Origin: Streptomyces roseochromogenus subsp. oscitans DS 12.976 | GTDB taxonomy: Bacteria; Actinomycetota; Actinomycetes; Streptomycetales; Streptomycetaceae | Direction of reading: 5' to 3' | NCBI RefSeq assembly: GCF_000497445.1 | Contig: NZ_CM002285.1 | Location: 1,955,767 to 1,988,427 of the forward strand | DNA length: 32,661 bases | Part shown: positions 16,171-25,033 of the stretch, piece by piece | Layout of the letters: each line of letters begins with the position of its first letter | How positions within the stretch are numbered: position 1 is the first letter of the stretch | Made by a program: the position numbers and the translations under genes | Notes under the pieces: generated by a model | Seen by the model: only the letters and a program-made list of their open reading frames with translations | What the model was told of the DNA's origin: nothing | The model's database searches: none

Positions 16171-17637
16171 TCAGTGCACGCCCAGGGCCGCCCGGATCGG
16201 ATGCAGTGAGAAGTAGATGAGGAAGAGGACCGTCAGACCCCACATGAAGGGGCCGATCTCGCGCCACTTGCCCTGGGCGAGCTTGATGGCGACGTAGGAG
16301 ATCACACCGGCGGCGACACCGGGGGTGATCGAGTACGTGAACGGCATGATCACGACGGTCAGGAAGACCGGGATCGCGACGGAGCGGTCGCCCCAGTCCA
16401 CGTGACGGGCGTTCATCATCATCATCGCGCCGATGGTGACGAGGGCAGCCGAGGCCACCTCGCGCGGCACGATCGCCGTGATCGGCGTGAAGAAGAGACA
16501 GAGGGCGAAGAACCCACCGGTGACGACCGAGGCCAGTCCGGTACGGGCGCCCTCGCCGACGCCGGTCGCGGACTCGATGAACACGGTCTGACCGGAGCCG
16601 CCGACGGCGCCGCCGATGGCGCCGCCGGCACCGTCGATGAACAGCGCCTTGGACAGGCCCGGCATCCGGCCCTGGGCGTCGGCGAGGTTGGCCTCGGTGC
16701 CGATGCCGATGATGGTGGCCATGGCGTCGAAGAAGCCGGCGAGCACGAGCGTGAAGACGATGAAGGTCACCGTCATGTAGCCCACGTTGCCCAGGCCGCT
16801 GAAGGACACCTTGCCGATGAGCGAGAAGTCCGGCATCGACACGGCGCTGCCGTGCAGCGCGGGACCCTCGCCGTTGGCCCAGCCCTTGTCGTCGGCGAGG
16901 CCGGCCGCGTTGACGATCACCGCGAGAACGGTGCCGGTGATGATGCCGATGAGAATGGCGCCGGGAACGTTCCGGGACTGCAGCGCGAAGATGAGCAGCA
17001 GCGTGACGGCGAAGAGCAGGACGGGCCAGCCGGCGAGCTCGCCCCCGTTGCCCAACGTGACCGGGGTCGCCGTACCGGCGTGCACGAACCCGGCCTTGAC
17101 CAGGCCGATGAACGCGATGAACAGACCGATGCCGATCGTGATGCCGTGCTTGAGCGGCAGCGGGATCGCGTTCATGATCATCTCGCGGAGACCCGTGACC
17201 ACCAACAGCATGATCACGACGCCGTACGCGACGCACATACCCAGGCCCTGGGCCCACGTCAGGTCCTTGGTCCCCATGACCAGACCGGCCAGCACACCGG
17301 AGACGGAGAGTCCGGCGGCCATGGCCAGCGGCACTTTGCCGAACCAGCCCATGAGGAGGGTGGTGCCCGCCGCGCCGAGCGCGGTGGCCGTGATGAGGGC
17401 CTTCTGGCCCAGCGAGTCGCCGGACTTGTCCGCGCCGCTGAGGATCACCGGGTTGAGCAGGAGGATGTACGCCATCGCCATGAAGGTGGTGATGCCACCG
17501 CGGACCTCGGTCGCGATGGAGGATCCTCTTTCGGAAATGTGGAAGTACCGGTCGAGCCACGACCTACCGGCCGGCGGACGCGAACCCGCGCCCGCTTCTT
17601 CGGCGGTGTTCGTGGGCTCCACTGACTGCTGGGTCAT
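16171..17637 (-). CDS. NCS2-family (AzgA/PbuG-type) purine permease
   Basis: The 488-residue membrane protein has about 12-14 hydrophobic segments. It begins with WLDRYFHISERGSSIATEVRGGITTFMAMAYI, the characteristic AzgA-like NCS2 opening (split here only by reading), and shows the half-helix motifs GTEANL and GSGQTVFIESATGVGEGARTG, which include substrate-binding residues of the family. It should import hypoxanthine, guanine, adenine or xanthine by proton symport. ATG 17637 has GGGAGA 7 nt upstream; an in-frame TTG at 17652 is less likely. It lies between the Mo subunit of xanthine dehydrogenase and xdhC. A strong hairpin upstream (17788-17835) suggests it may also have its own promoter in 17638-17787. 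Confidence 0.93.
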   Translation of the reverse strand: MTQQSVEPTNTAEEAGAGSRPPAGRSWLDRYFHISERGSSIATEVRGGITTFMAMAYILLLNPVILSGADKSGDSLGQKALITATALGAAGTTLLMGWFGKVPLAMAAGLSVSGVLAGLVMGTKDLTWAQGLGMCVAYGVVIMLLVVTGLREMIMNAIPLPLKHGITIGIGLFIAFIGLVKAGFVHAGTATPVTLGNGGELAGWPVLLFAVTLLLIFALQSRNVPGAILIGIITGTVLAVIVNAAGLADDKGWANGEGPALHGSAVSMPDFSLIGKVSFSGLGNVGYMTVTFIVFTLVLAGFFDAMATIIGIGTEANLADAQGRMPGLSKALFIDGAGGAIGGAVGGSGQTVFIESATGVGEGARTGLASVVTGGFFALCLFFTPITAIVPREVASAALVTIGAMMMMNARHVDWGDRSVAIPVFLTVVIMPFTYSITPGVAAGVISYVAIKLAQGKWREIGPFMWGLTVLFLIYFSLHPIRAALGVH

Positions 17638-17787
17638 GGTGCCATCTCCCAAGGTTCACAGGGGCACCCGTGCAACCGCCCTGACGGTCACGGGATTTGG
17701 GAATGGACGACCCGGGGGACGGCCCGAGACGAACGAATTTCCTGGTGCTTCAAGGACCGCGAGCGGTGCGGAACTCAAAGAGGGTTC

Positions 17788-17835
17788 CTCCGGGCGGCGC
17801 GGCGGAGTGTGTGACGTTCCCTGCGCCGCCCGGAG
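17788..17835 (-). terminator. Strong hairpin after the xanthine dehydrogenase Mo subunit
   Basis: CTCCGGGCGGCGC / GCGCCGCCCGGAG is a perfect 13-bp inverted repeat with a 22-nt loop, 13 nt beyond the stop codon of the Mo-subunit gene. It should stop or weaken read-through into the permease gene. Confidence 0.7.
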
Positions 17836-17848
17836 AGCTTTTGGGTTG

Positions 17849-20233
17849 TTACGCGGTTCCCGTGAGGTGCTCGGGCCGTACCGGAGTGCGGTTGAGCTCC
17901 AGCCCGGTCGCGTTCCGGATCGCCGCGAGGACGGCCGGAGTCGACGACAGGGTCGGGGCCTCGCCGATGCCGCGCAGCCCGTACGGGGCGTGCTCGTCGG
18001 CGAGTTCGAGCACGTCGACCGGGATGGTCGGCGTGTCGAGAATCGTGGGGATCAGGTAGTCCGTGAAGGAGGGGTTCCTGACCTTGGCGGTCTTCGGGTC
18101 GACGATGATCTCCTCCATCACCGCCACGCCCAGGCCCTGGGTCGTACCGCCCTGGATCTGGCCGATGACGGAGAGCGGGTTGAGCGCCTTGCCGACGTCC
18201 TGGGCGCAGGCCAGCTCGATGACCTTGACCAGGCCGAGCTCGGTGTCGACCTCGACGACCGCGCGGTGCGCGGCGAAGGAGTACTGGACATGGCCGTCGC
18301 CCTGACCGGTGACCAGGTCGAAGGCCTCGGTCGGCCGGTGCCGCCACTCCGCCTCGATCTCGACGGTCTCGTCCTCCAGGACGTCGACCAGGTCGCCGAG
18401 GACCTCGCCGCCGTCGGTGACGACCTTGCCGCCCTCCAGCAGGAGTTCGGCGGTCGCCCAGGCCGGGTGGTAGCTGCCGAACTTGCGGCGGCCGATCTCC
18501 AGGACCTTCTCGCGGACGAGTTCGCAGGTGTGCTTCACGGCGCCGCCGGTGACGTACGTCTGCCGGGAGGCCGAGGTCGAACCCGCCGAGCCGACCTGGG
18601 TGTCGGCCGGGTGGATGGTGACCTGGGTGACGCCGAGTTCGGTGCGGGCGATCTGCGCGTGGACGGTGACACCGCCCTGGCCGACCTCCGCCATCGCGGT
18701 GTGCACGGTGGCGACGGGCTCTCCGTTGATGACCTCCATGCGCACCTTGGCGGTGGAGTAGTCGTCGAAGCCCTCGGAGAAGCCGACGTTCTTGATGCCG
18801 ACCGCGTAGCCGACACCGCGTACGACGCCTTCGCCGTGGGTGGTGTTGGACAGACCGCCGGGCAGCTGCCGTACATCGGCGCCCTCGCTGGACTCCCACT
18901 GGCGCTCGGGCGGCAGCGGCATCGCCTTGATGCGGCGCAGCAGTTCGGCGACCGGGGCCGGGGAGTCGACCGGCTGCCCGGTCGGCATGATGGTCCCCTG
19001 CTCCATGGCGTTGAGCTGCCGGAACTCCACCGGGTCCATGCCCAGCTTCTTCGCCAGCTTGTCCATCTGCGCCTCGTAGGCGAAGCACGCCTGGACCGCG
19101 CCGAAGCCGCGCATGGCGCCACAGGGCGGGTTGTTGGTGTAGAGGGCGATGGCCTCGATGTCGACGTCGTCGATCACGTACGGGCCGACGCTCAGCGAGG
19201 AGGCGTTGCCGACGACCGCCGGGGAGGCGGAGGCGTAGGCGCCGCCGTCCAGGACGATCTTGCACTTCATGTGCGTGAGCTTGCCGTCCTTGGTGGCGCC
19301 GTGCTCGTAGTAGAGCTTCGCCGGGTGCCGGTGGACGTGTCCGAAGAAGGACTCGAACCGGTTGTAGACGATTTTGACGGGCTTTCCTGTGCGGAGGGCG
19401 AGCAGGCAGGCGTGGATCTGCATCGACAGGTCCTCGCGGCCGCCGAACGCACCGCCGACACCGGCCAGCGTCATCCGCACCTTGTCCTCGGGCAGGCCGA
19501 GGACGGGCGCTATCTGGCGCAGGTCGGAGTGGAGCCACTGGGTGGCGATGTAGAGGTGGACGCCGCCGTCGTCCTCGGGTACGGCGAGGCCGGACTCGGG
19601 GCCGAGGAAGGCCTGGTCCTGCATGCCGAAGGTGTACTCGCCCTCGACGATCACGTCGGCCCGCTTGCGGGCTTCCTCCACGTTGCCGCGGGTGATCGGC
19701 TGGCGGTGCACGATGTTCGGGTGCGGGACGTGCCCGGAGTGGTGGTCGTCGCGGCCCTCGTGGATGAGGATCGCGTCCGGTGCGGTCGCGGAGGCCTCGT
19801 CGGTGATGACGGGCAGTTCCCTGTAGTCGACCTTGATCTTGGCGGCGGCGCGGCGGGCCGTCTCCGGGTGGTCGGCGGCGACGATCGCGACCGGCTCGCC
19901 ATGGTGGCGTACCTTGCCGTGCGCGAGGACCGGGGTGTCCTGGATCTCCAGGCCGTAGTTCTTCACCGAGGTGGGCAGGTCGTCGTACGTCAGGACCGCG
20001 TACACACCCGCCATGGCGAGCGCCTCGGAGGTGTCGATCGAGACGATCTCGGCGTGCGCGACGGTGGAGCGCAGGATCTGGCCCCACAGCATGTCCTCGT
20101 GCCACATGTCGGACGAGTACGCGAACTCGCCGGTGACCTTGAGGGTGCCGTCCGGGCGGAGCGTCGACTCGCCGATGCCGCCCTTGGTCTGCGAGCCCTG
20201 CGTGATCTTCGTAGGAGCGCCGTTGGTCGGCAT
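17849..20233 (-). CDS. Xanthine dehydrogenase, molybdopterin-binding subunit
   Basis: The 794-residue protein has the aldehyde oxidase/xanthine dehydrogenase a/b hammerhead N-terminus (GEFAYSSDM; HGEPVAIVAADHPETA), then GGAFGGRED (about residues 259-267), PPCGAMRGFGAVQA (the Arg-containing substrate-site loop), VGQGG, and the C-terminal GIGEAPT (catalytic Glu about 758). It binds the molybdenum cofactor and hydroxylates hypoxanthine and xanthine to urate. The gene starts 1 nt after the FeS subunit stop, so the FAD, FeS and Mo genes form one tightly coupled operon. The purine permease, XdhC and PucR neighbours make xanthine the most likely substrate; the sequence alone does not exclude another purine or aldehyde. 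Confidence 0.93.
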   Translation of the reverse strand: MPTNGAPTKITQGSQTKGGIGESTLRPDGTLKVTGEFAYSSDMWHEDMLWGQILRSTVAHAEIVSIDTSEALAMAGVYAVLTYDDLPTSVKNYGLEIQDTPVLAHGKVRHHGEPVAIVAADHPETARRAAAKIKVDYRELPVITDEASATAPDAILIHEGRDDHHSGHVPHPNIVHRQPITRGNVEEARKRADVIVEGEYTFGMQDQAFLGPESGLAVPEDDGGVHLYIATQWLHSDLRQIAPVLGLPEDKVRMTLAGVGGAFGGREDLSMQIHACLLALRTGKPVKIVYNRFESFFGHVHRHPAKLYYEHGATKDGKLTHMKCKIVLDGGAYASASPAVVGNASSLSVGPYVIDDVDIEAIALYTNNPPCGAMRGFGAVQACFAYEAQMDKLAKKLGMDPVEFRQLNAMEQGTIMPTGQPVDSPAPVAELLRRIKAMPLPPERQWESSEGADVRQLPGGLSNTTHGEGVVRGVGYAVGIKNVGFSEGFDDYSTAKVRMEVINGEPVATVHTAMAEVGQGGVTVHAQIARTELGVTQVTIHPADTQVGSAGSTSASRQTYVTGGAVKHTCELVREKVLEIGRRKFGSYHPAWATAELLLEGGKVVTDGGEVLGDLVDVLEDETVEIEAEWRHRPTEAFDLVTGQGDGHVQYSFAAHRAVVEVDTELGLVKVIELACAQDVGKALNPLSVIGQIQGGTTQGLGVAVMEEIIVDPKTAKVRNPSFTDYLIPTILDTPTIPVDVLELADEHAPYGLRGIGEAPTLSSTPAVLAAIRNATGLELNRTPVRPEHLTGTA

Positions 20234-20234
20234 G

Positions 20235-20816
20235 TCAGACTCCCTCGGACTGGCGGGCGGCCGCCAGGCGGACCGCGTCCATGATCTTCTCGTAGCCCGT
20301 GCAGCGGCACAGGTTGCCCGACAGCGCCTCGCGGATGTCCGCGTCGGACGGGTTCGGGTTGCGCTCCAGGAGTTCGTCGGAAGCGACGAGCAGACCCGGG
20401 GTGCAGAAGCCGCACTGGACGGCGCCGGCGTCGATGAACGCCTGCTGGATGGGGCTGAGTTCGGTGCCCTCGCCGGTCTGCGAGTCGGTGCCCTTGGCCT
20501 TCCACTGCTGGGCGTCCTGCAGCGAGGTGCCGCAGGCGCCGGTCGCGCAGCCGCCCTCGGCGCGCTGCTGGGCGAAGTCGGCGAGGCCCTCGACGGTCAC
20601 GACGTCACGGCCCTCGACCTGGCCGGCCGCGACCAGGCAGGAACACACCGGAACCCCGTCCAGACGGACGGTGCAGGAGCCGCACTCGCCCTGCTCACAG
20701 GCGTTCTTCGAACCGGGCAGGCCGAGGCGCTCGCGCAGGACGTACAGCAGGGACTCGCCCTCCCAGACGTCGTCGGCCTCCTGCGGGCGTCCGTTGACGG
20801 TGAAGTTGACGCGCAT
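20235..20816 (-). CDS. Xanthine dehydrogenase, 2Fe-2S subunit (with inserted segment)
   Basis: The 193-residue protein has a plant-type ferredoxin domain with C40, C45, C48 and C60, and a helical [2Fe-2S]-binding domain with C135, C138 (QCGFCTPG), C170 and C172 (NLCRCTG). It carries electrons between the Mo and FAD subunits. Between the domains, about residues 82-119 form an insertion absent from the usual 155-165-residue subunits; it contains CATGAC (C90, C95) and a polar WKAKGTDSQTGEG stretch. ATG 20816 overlaps the FAD-subunit stop by 1 nt (TAATG). Confidence 0.93.
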   Translation of the reverse strand: MRVNFTVNGRPQEADDVWEGESLLYVLRERLGLPGSKNACEQGECGSCTVRLDGVPVCSCLVAAGQVEGRDVVTVEGLADFAQQRAEGGCATGACGTSLQDAQQWKAKGTDSQTGEGTELSPIQQAFIDAGAVQCGFCTPGLLVASDELLERNPNPSDADIREALSGNLCRCTGYEKIMDAVRLAAARQSEGV

Positions 20817-21709
20817 TACGCAGCTCCCTCGATGGTGCGGCGGGTGCCGCGGTACGACTCCCAGGTCCAGGTGAGCGTCCGGCGGGCCATCACGCCGACC
20901 GCGTGGCGGCGGTAGCTCGCGGTGCCCCGGACGTCGTCGATCGGGTTGCAGGAGGCGGAGCACAGGTCCGCGAACTGCTTGGCGACCGACGGGGTGATGA
21001 TCTTGCCGTTGTCCCAGAAGCCGCCCTCGTCGAGCGCCGCGTTCAGGAACTCCTCGGCGGCCTTGGCGCGCACCGGGGTCGGGGCGGCGGAGCCGATGCC
21101 GGTCCGGACGGTGCGGGTCTCGGGGTGCAGGGCGAGGCCGAAGGCGCACACGGCGATGACCATGGCGTTGCGGGTGCCGACCTTCGAGTACTGCTGCGGT
21201 CCGTCCGCCTTCTTGATGTGGACGGCGCGGATCAGCTCGTCCGGCTGGAGCGCGTTGCGCTTGACGCCGGTGTAGAACTCGTCGATCGGGATCAGCCGGG
21301 TGCCGCGGGCCGCGGACTCCACCTCGACCTCGGCGCCGGCGGCGAGGAGGGCGGGGTGGGCGTCACCGGCGGGCGAGGCCGTGCCGAGGTTGCCGCCGAC
21401 GCCGCCGCGATTGCGGATCTGCGGGGAGGCGACCGTGTGCGAGGCGAGCGCGAGGCCCGGCAGCTCGGCACGGAGATTCTCCATGATCCTGGTGTACGGG
21501 ACGGAAGCACCCAGCCGAACGCTCTCCTCGCCGACCTCCCACTCGTAGAGGTCGCCGATGCGGTTGAGGTCGAGCAGGTACTCGGGCCGGCGGTGGTCGA
21601 AGTTGATCTCGACCATCACATCGGTGCCACCCGCAATCGGCACAGCGGTGGGGTGCTCGGCCTTCGCGGCGAGCGCCTCCTCCCAGCTGGCGGGGCGAAG
21701 GAAGTCCAT
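20816..21709 (-). CDS. Xanthine dehydrogenase, FAD-binding subunit
   Basis: The 297-residue protein starts MDFLRPASWEEAL, followed by the FAD-binding PIAGGTDVMVEI and the second flavin motif RGGVGGNLGTASPAGD, with a CO-dehydrogenase flavoprotein-like C-terminal domain. It passes electrons from the FeS subunit to NAD. ATG 21709 is preferred over in-frame upstream starts because the family begins MDFLRP; an AGAGAG sequence lies 6 nt upstream. It is the first gene of the operon and lies divergent from pucR across 342 nt. Confidence 0.92.
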   Translation of the reverse strand: MDFLRPASWEEALAAKAEHPTAVPIAGGTDVMVEINFDHRRPEYLLDLNRIGDLYEWEVGEESVRLGASVPYTRIMENLRAELPGLALASHTVASPQIRNRGGVGGNLGTASPAGDAHPALLAAGAEVEVESAARGTRLIPIDEFYTGVKRNALQPDELIRAVHIKKADGPQQYSKVGTRNAMVIAVCAFGLALHPETRTVRTGIGSAAPTPVRAKAAEEFLNAALDEGGFWDNGKIITPSVAKQFADLCSASCNPIDDVRGTASYRRHAVGVMARRTLTWTWESYRGTRRTIEGAA

Positions 21710-21743
21710 GACCGGCTCTCTTCTTCGTCTCGTGGGTCGTACA

Positions 21744-21756
21744 GATTGAGCCAATC
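21744..21756. promoter_or_regulatory. Inverted repeat in the xdh-pucR divergent region (21710-22051)
   Basis: GATTG-AGC-CAATC is a 5-bp inverted repeat 35 nt upstream of the FAD-subunit start. On the minus strand it contains TTGGCT, and a second TTGGCT occurs on the plus strand at 21859-21864, 19 nt before a TAGATT (21884-21889). The element resembles the TTGG-containing PucR box of Bacillus only loosely. The rest of 21710-22051 shows no gene. A weak hairpin (GAGGT / ACCTC near 21900-21920) followed by TTTTT lies before pucR. Confidence 0.3.
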
Positions 21757-22051
21757 CGTGTGCGGCGGGCCCGGCTCGTTCATGTCCTGTTAACGCGGAG
21801 TGGACTCAGTACACCGCCCACTGCTCCTGGGTGGTCAGTCACCGAAACCATGAAGGAGTTGGCTGGCCACGGCGGGCATCTTGTAGATTCGTATGAACGG
21901 AGGTCATCGGTAACCTCTCCTTTTTCCTGGGGAAACGCAGGAAACAGCGCGGAGACCCCGGAGAACGCCCTGTGCGGCCCTGTGCCGGGCCCTCTCCCGT
22001 CACCCTCCATGATCCATCGTAGGTTTCGAGACAAAGAACGGCGGCGACAAG

Positions 22052-23725
22052 ATGCGGCTGCGCGCACTTCTGGACACCGATGCGCTGGGCCTGCGGCTGC
22101 TCGGCGGTGAGGAGGAGCTGGACCGGTCGGTGCGCGGGGTCATGACGACCGACCTGCGCGACCCGAGCCGCTACCTCTCCGGGGGCGAGCTGGTGCTGAC
22201 CGGCCTGGCCTGGCGCCGGGACGCCGATGATTCCGAGTCGTTCGTCCGGATCCTGGTGCAGGCCGGGGTGGCGGCGCTCGCCGCCGGTGAGGCGGAGCTG
22301 GGCGATGTGCCGGACGACCTGGTGCTCGCCTGCGCCCGGCACCGGCTGCCGCTGTTCGCGGTGCACGAGTCGGTGGCGTTCGCGACGATCACCGAGCATG
22401 TCGTACGGCAGGTCTCCAGCGAGCGCGCCGGCGACCTGGCGGCCGTCGTGGACCGGCACCGGCGGATGATGACCTCGGGCCCGGCGGGCGGCGGCCCGGA
22501 CGTGGTCCTGGACCTGCTCGGCACCGACCTGGACCTGCGCGCCTGGGTGCTCTCGCCCACCGGCCGGCTGATCGCCGGCTCCAAGGTCACGGGCCCCGAG
22601 CTGCCCCCGGAGGCCTGCGCGAAGCTCGCCGCCGAGCACCTGGCGGCCACCCGCACCGGCCGGCGCGGCCCGCACCGGGTCCTGATGGCCGGTACGACGT
22701 ACTCGCTGTTCCCGATCCGCTCCTCCGGCCGCTCCCCGCAGGGCGCACGCGATGTACGCGAGACGGTGCTGTCGGACTGGCTGCTGGCCGTCGAGGCGGA
22801 CGCCGGCGACTGGCCCGAGGAGCGCCTCGACCTGCTGCAGGGCGTCACCCAGCTGATCTCGGTCGAGCGGGACCGCCGGGACGCGGCGCGCACGGTGCGC
22901 CGCCGGCTCGCCCAGGAGGTGCTGGAGCTGGTCCAGACAGGTGCCGCGCCGGCCGAGATCGCGGCCCGGCTCAGGGTGGCCGCCCCGGTGCTGCTGCCCG
23001 GGCTCGGCGCGGCTCCGCACTGGCAGGTCGTGGTGGCCCGGGTGGACTGGGAGGACAGCGAGGTCGAGGGCGGCCCGGTCGCCCAGTCGCTCCTGGAGGA
23101 AGTGCTGGTCGACCCGCTGGCGACCGGCCCGGAGCCGTCCGACCGGATCGCCGTCGCGCACACCGGTGACGAGGCGATCGCCCTGGTGCCGCTGCCGGCG
23201 GTCTCCTCCGAGCACGACGGCTCGGAGACGGGGCTACTGGCCGAATCTCTGCTGCAGTCGGTGCGGCAGTCGCTGTCGGCGGGCCTGAACGACGACGGAC
23301 GGCTCACTCTCGGCGTCAGCGCCGCCGTGCACTCGGCGGAGGGCCTGCGCGGGGCCCTGGAGGAGGCCCGGCACGCCCGCCGGGTGGCGGCCGCCCGCCC
23401 GGGCCGGGTCTGCGCGGCGGGCCACCAGGAGCTGGCGTCGCACGTCCTGCTGCTGCCCTTCGTGCCCGACGACGTCCGCCGCGCCTTCACCGCACGCCTG
23501 CTGGACCCCCTGACGGACTACGACCGCCGGCACCGGGCCGAGCTGATCCCGACCCTGGAGGCGTTCCTGGACTGCGACGGCTCCTGGACCCGCTGCGCCA
23601 CCCGGCTCCACCTGCACGTCAACACGCTGCGCTACCGGGTGGGCCGGATCGAGCAGTTGACGGGACGGGACCTCTCCCGCCTGGAGGACAAGCTGGACTT
23701 CTTCCTCGCGCTGCGCATGAGCTGA
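22052..23725 (+). CDS. pucR: PucR-family transcriptional regulator of purine catabolism
   Basis: The 557-residue protein has an N-terminal purine-catabolism-regulator domain (LDRSVRGVMTTDLRDPSRYLSGGELVLTGL...), a central GGDEF-like/CdaR region, and the C-terminal PucR helix-turn-helix (RCATRLHLHVNTLRYRVGRIEQLTGRDL). The family controls purine uptake and degradation genes, and its position divergent from the xanthine dehydrogenase operon supports that role. ATG 22052 has only a weak purine-rich stretch upstream (GGCGGCGACAAG). The symbol rests on family and context; effector and sign of regulation are not visible. Confidence 0.88.
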   Translation: MRLRALLDTDALGLRLLGGEEELDRSVRGVMTTDLRDPSRYLSGGELVLTGLAWRRDADDSESFVRILVQAGVAALAAGEAELGDVPDDLVLACARHRLPLFAVHESVAFATITEHVVRQVSSERAGDLAAVVDRHRRMMTSGPAGGGPDVVLDLLGTDLDLRAWVLSPTGRLIAGSKVTGPELPPEACAKLAAEHLAATRTGRRGPHRVLMAGTTYSLFPIRSSGRSPQGARDVRETVLSDWLLAVEADAGDWPEERLDLLQGVTQLISVERDRRDAARTVRRRLAQEVLELVQTGAAPAEIAARLRVAAPVLLPGLGAAPHWQVVVARVDWEDSEVEGGPVAQSLLEEVLVDPLATGPEPSDRIAVAHTGDEAIALVPLPAVSSEHDGSETGLLAESLLQSVRQSLSAGLNDDGRLTLGVSAAVHSAEGLRGALEEARHARRVAAARPGRVCAAGHQELASHVLLLPFVPDDVRRAFTARLLDPLTDYDRRHRAELIPTLEAFLDCDGSWTRCATRLHLHVNTLRYRVGRIEQLTGRDLSRLEDKLDFFLALRMS

Positions 23726-23876
23726 GGTCACCGGGGGCGTGCGGGGCCGAACCCGGTCACGCCCGCGCCCCACGACTTTGTGAAATCTTTCACCCACCCT
23801 CTTGGCCCGGCCCCGCGAATGGTGCTGGAATGCCGCCACCACTCAACAGCTCGATGGCGTGCTCGGGGAGGGCAAC

Positions 23877-24659
23877 GTGGCGCATACCGCCATGTCTGGT
23901 AACGGAACGACCCCAGGTGACGATCCGCTCCAGACCGCGGTATGGCGGCTGCGCTCGCGGGCCTGCTGGGCGGACGCGGCGGCCCTGCTGCCGCCCGACG
24001 CCCCCGCCACGGCCCTGCAGCGGGCCGCGTTGCTGGTCGAACGGTGTCTGTACACCGAGCGGGGCTGGGAGGACGCGGAGGACGCCCTGCGGACGGCGGA
24101 GGCGCTCGCGCACGGCGACGAGGAGCGGGGCGCTGCCGCGTGCGAGCGGGGTCAACTCGCCTACACGGCAACGCTGCACGGGGTGCGGGACCGGGCGGAC
24201 GAGGCGCGGGCCGCACTCGGCCGGGCGGCGGCGCTGATCCCTCCGGGGGCGCCGGGCCGGGCCCTGCTGGACTTCCGCCGGGGTCTGATCGCCGAGAACC
24301 TGACCCGCTCTCCGCAGGCGGCGCGGGCGGCTTTCCGCCGGGCTCACGCGGGAGCCACGGCGCATACCGACCCGCTGCTGCTGTCCTTCACCTGGCGTCA
24401 CCTCGCCGGACTCGCCCTGCGGGACGGCGAGTTGACGGAGGCGCGGCATGGCTTCGCCGAATCCCTGCGCATCCGGGAGGAGCTGGGCTACCTGGTCGGT
24501 ACGGCGCCCGCGCTGGCCTCCCTGGCCGACGCGGAATCCGAGCCGGAGGCTTCGCGGCTGAGGGAGGAGGCCCGCCGCTTGTTCCGACTGCTCGGGGGTG
24601 TTCCGACGTGGCTGTCCCGCCAGCTGTCCCCACCGGCACCCGGGGTGGCTACGGCCTAG
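23877..24659 (+). CDS. TPR-like helical repeat protein of unknown function
   Basis: The 260-residue protein is nearly all helical, with repeated 34-40-residue units rich in Ala, Leu, Arg and Glu (AVWRLRSRACWADAAALL..., GWEDAEDALRTAEALA..., ARAALGRAAALI..., ARHGFAESLRIREELG). It looks like a short MalT/TPR-type solenoid with no recognisable catalytic or DNA-binding motif. GTG 23877 is chosen for the GGGAGG 5 nt upstream; the frame is open to 23802. Its last codons (RQLSPPAPGVATA) are duplicated 190 bp downstream as part of a tandem repeat. The 150 nt before it show nothing notable. Confidence 0.75.
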   Translation: MAHTAMSGNGTTPGDDPLQTAVWRLRSRACWADAAALLPPDAPATALQRAALLVERCLYTERGWEDAEDALRTAEALAHGDEERGAAACERGQLAYTATLHGVRDRADEARAALGRAAALIPPGAPGRALLDFRRGLIAENLTRSPQAARAAFRRAHAGATAHTDPLLLSFTWRHLAGLALRDGELTEARHGFAESLRIREELGYLVGTAPALASLADAESEPEASRLREEARRLFRLLGGVPTWLSRQLSPPAPGVATA

Positions 24660-24984
24660 GGGCGGGTGGGTGCCGGTTCAGGGCCGAGTGCGGGCCGGTG
24701 GGGGTTTTCGCGCAGTTCCCCGTACCCCTGGGCGAGCTATGGCCGGAGTGACCCGAAGGGGCGCGAGGCCGCGTGAACGCGAGCGACCACGACGGACCTA
24801 CACCGCACGACAGCTGTCTCCGCCGACACCCGAGGTGGCTACGGCCCAGGGGCGGGCGAGTGCCGGTTCATAGCCGAGCGCAGACCGGTGGGAGTTTTCG
24901 CGCAGCCCCGCACCCCCGGGCGAGCTACGGCCGGAGTGACCCGAAGCGGCGCGGGGCCGCGTGAACGCGAGCGAACACGACGGG
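24621..24984. repeat. Two-copy imperfect direct repeat, period about 190 bp, overlapping a gene end
   Basis: Copy 1 begins at CAGCTGTCCC (24621) and copy 2 at CAGCTGTCTC (24811). Shared blocks include GGTGGCTACGGCC, GGGCGAGCTA, GGCCGGAGTGACCCGAAG and GCGTGAACGCGAGCGA; the spacing falls to 188 by the end, so there is a small indel. Copy 1 includes the last 13 codons and stop of the TPR-like gene; copy 2 has lost the stop. The inner TTTTCGCGCAG-CCCC segment is, from memory, a dispersed intergenic element of Streptomyces chromosomes. It fills most of the gap 24660-25033, where I see no gene. Confidence 0.85.
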
Positions 24985-25033
24985 CCCACACCCGGGAGAT
25001 GACCCGAACCCCAACGGCGCCGACCCGGTCTGC

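Noticed and set aside
14972..17560. 862-codon minus-strand frame starting inside the permease
   Set aside because: Only its last 383 codons (from 16123) are real XdhC; the earlier part is an out-of-frame, Arg/His-rich shadow of the permease gene.
16787..20284. 1165-codon plus-strand open frame across the purine block
   Set aside because: It is antisense to the permease and xanthine dehydrogenase Mo-subunit genes, has no domain sense, and is a by-product of high G+C.
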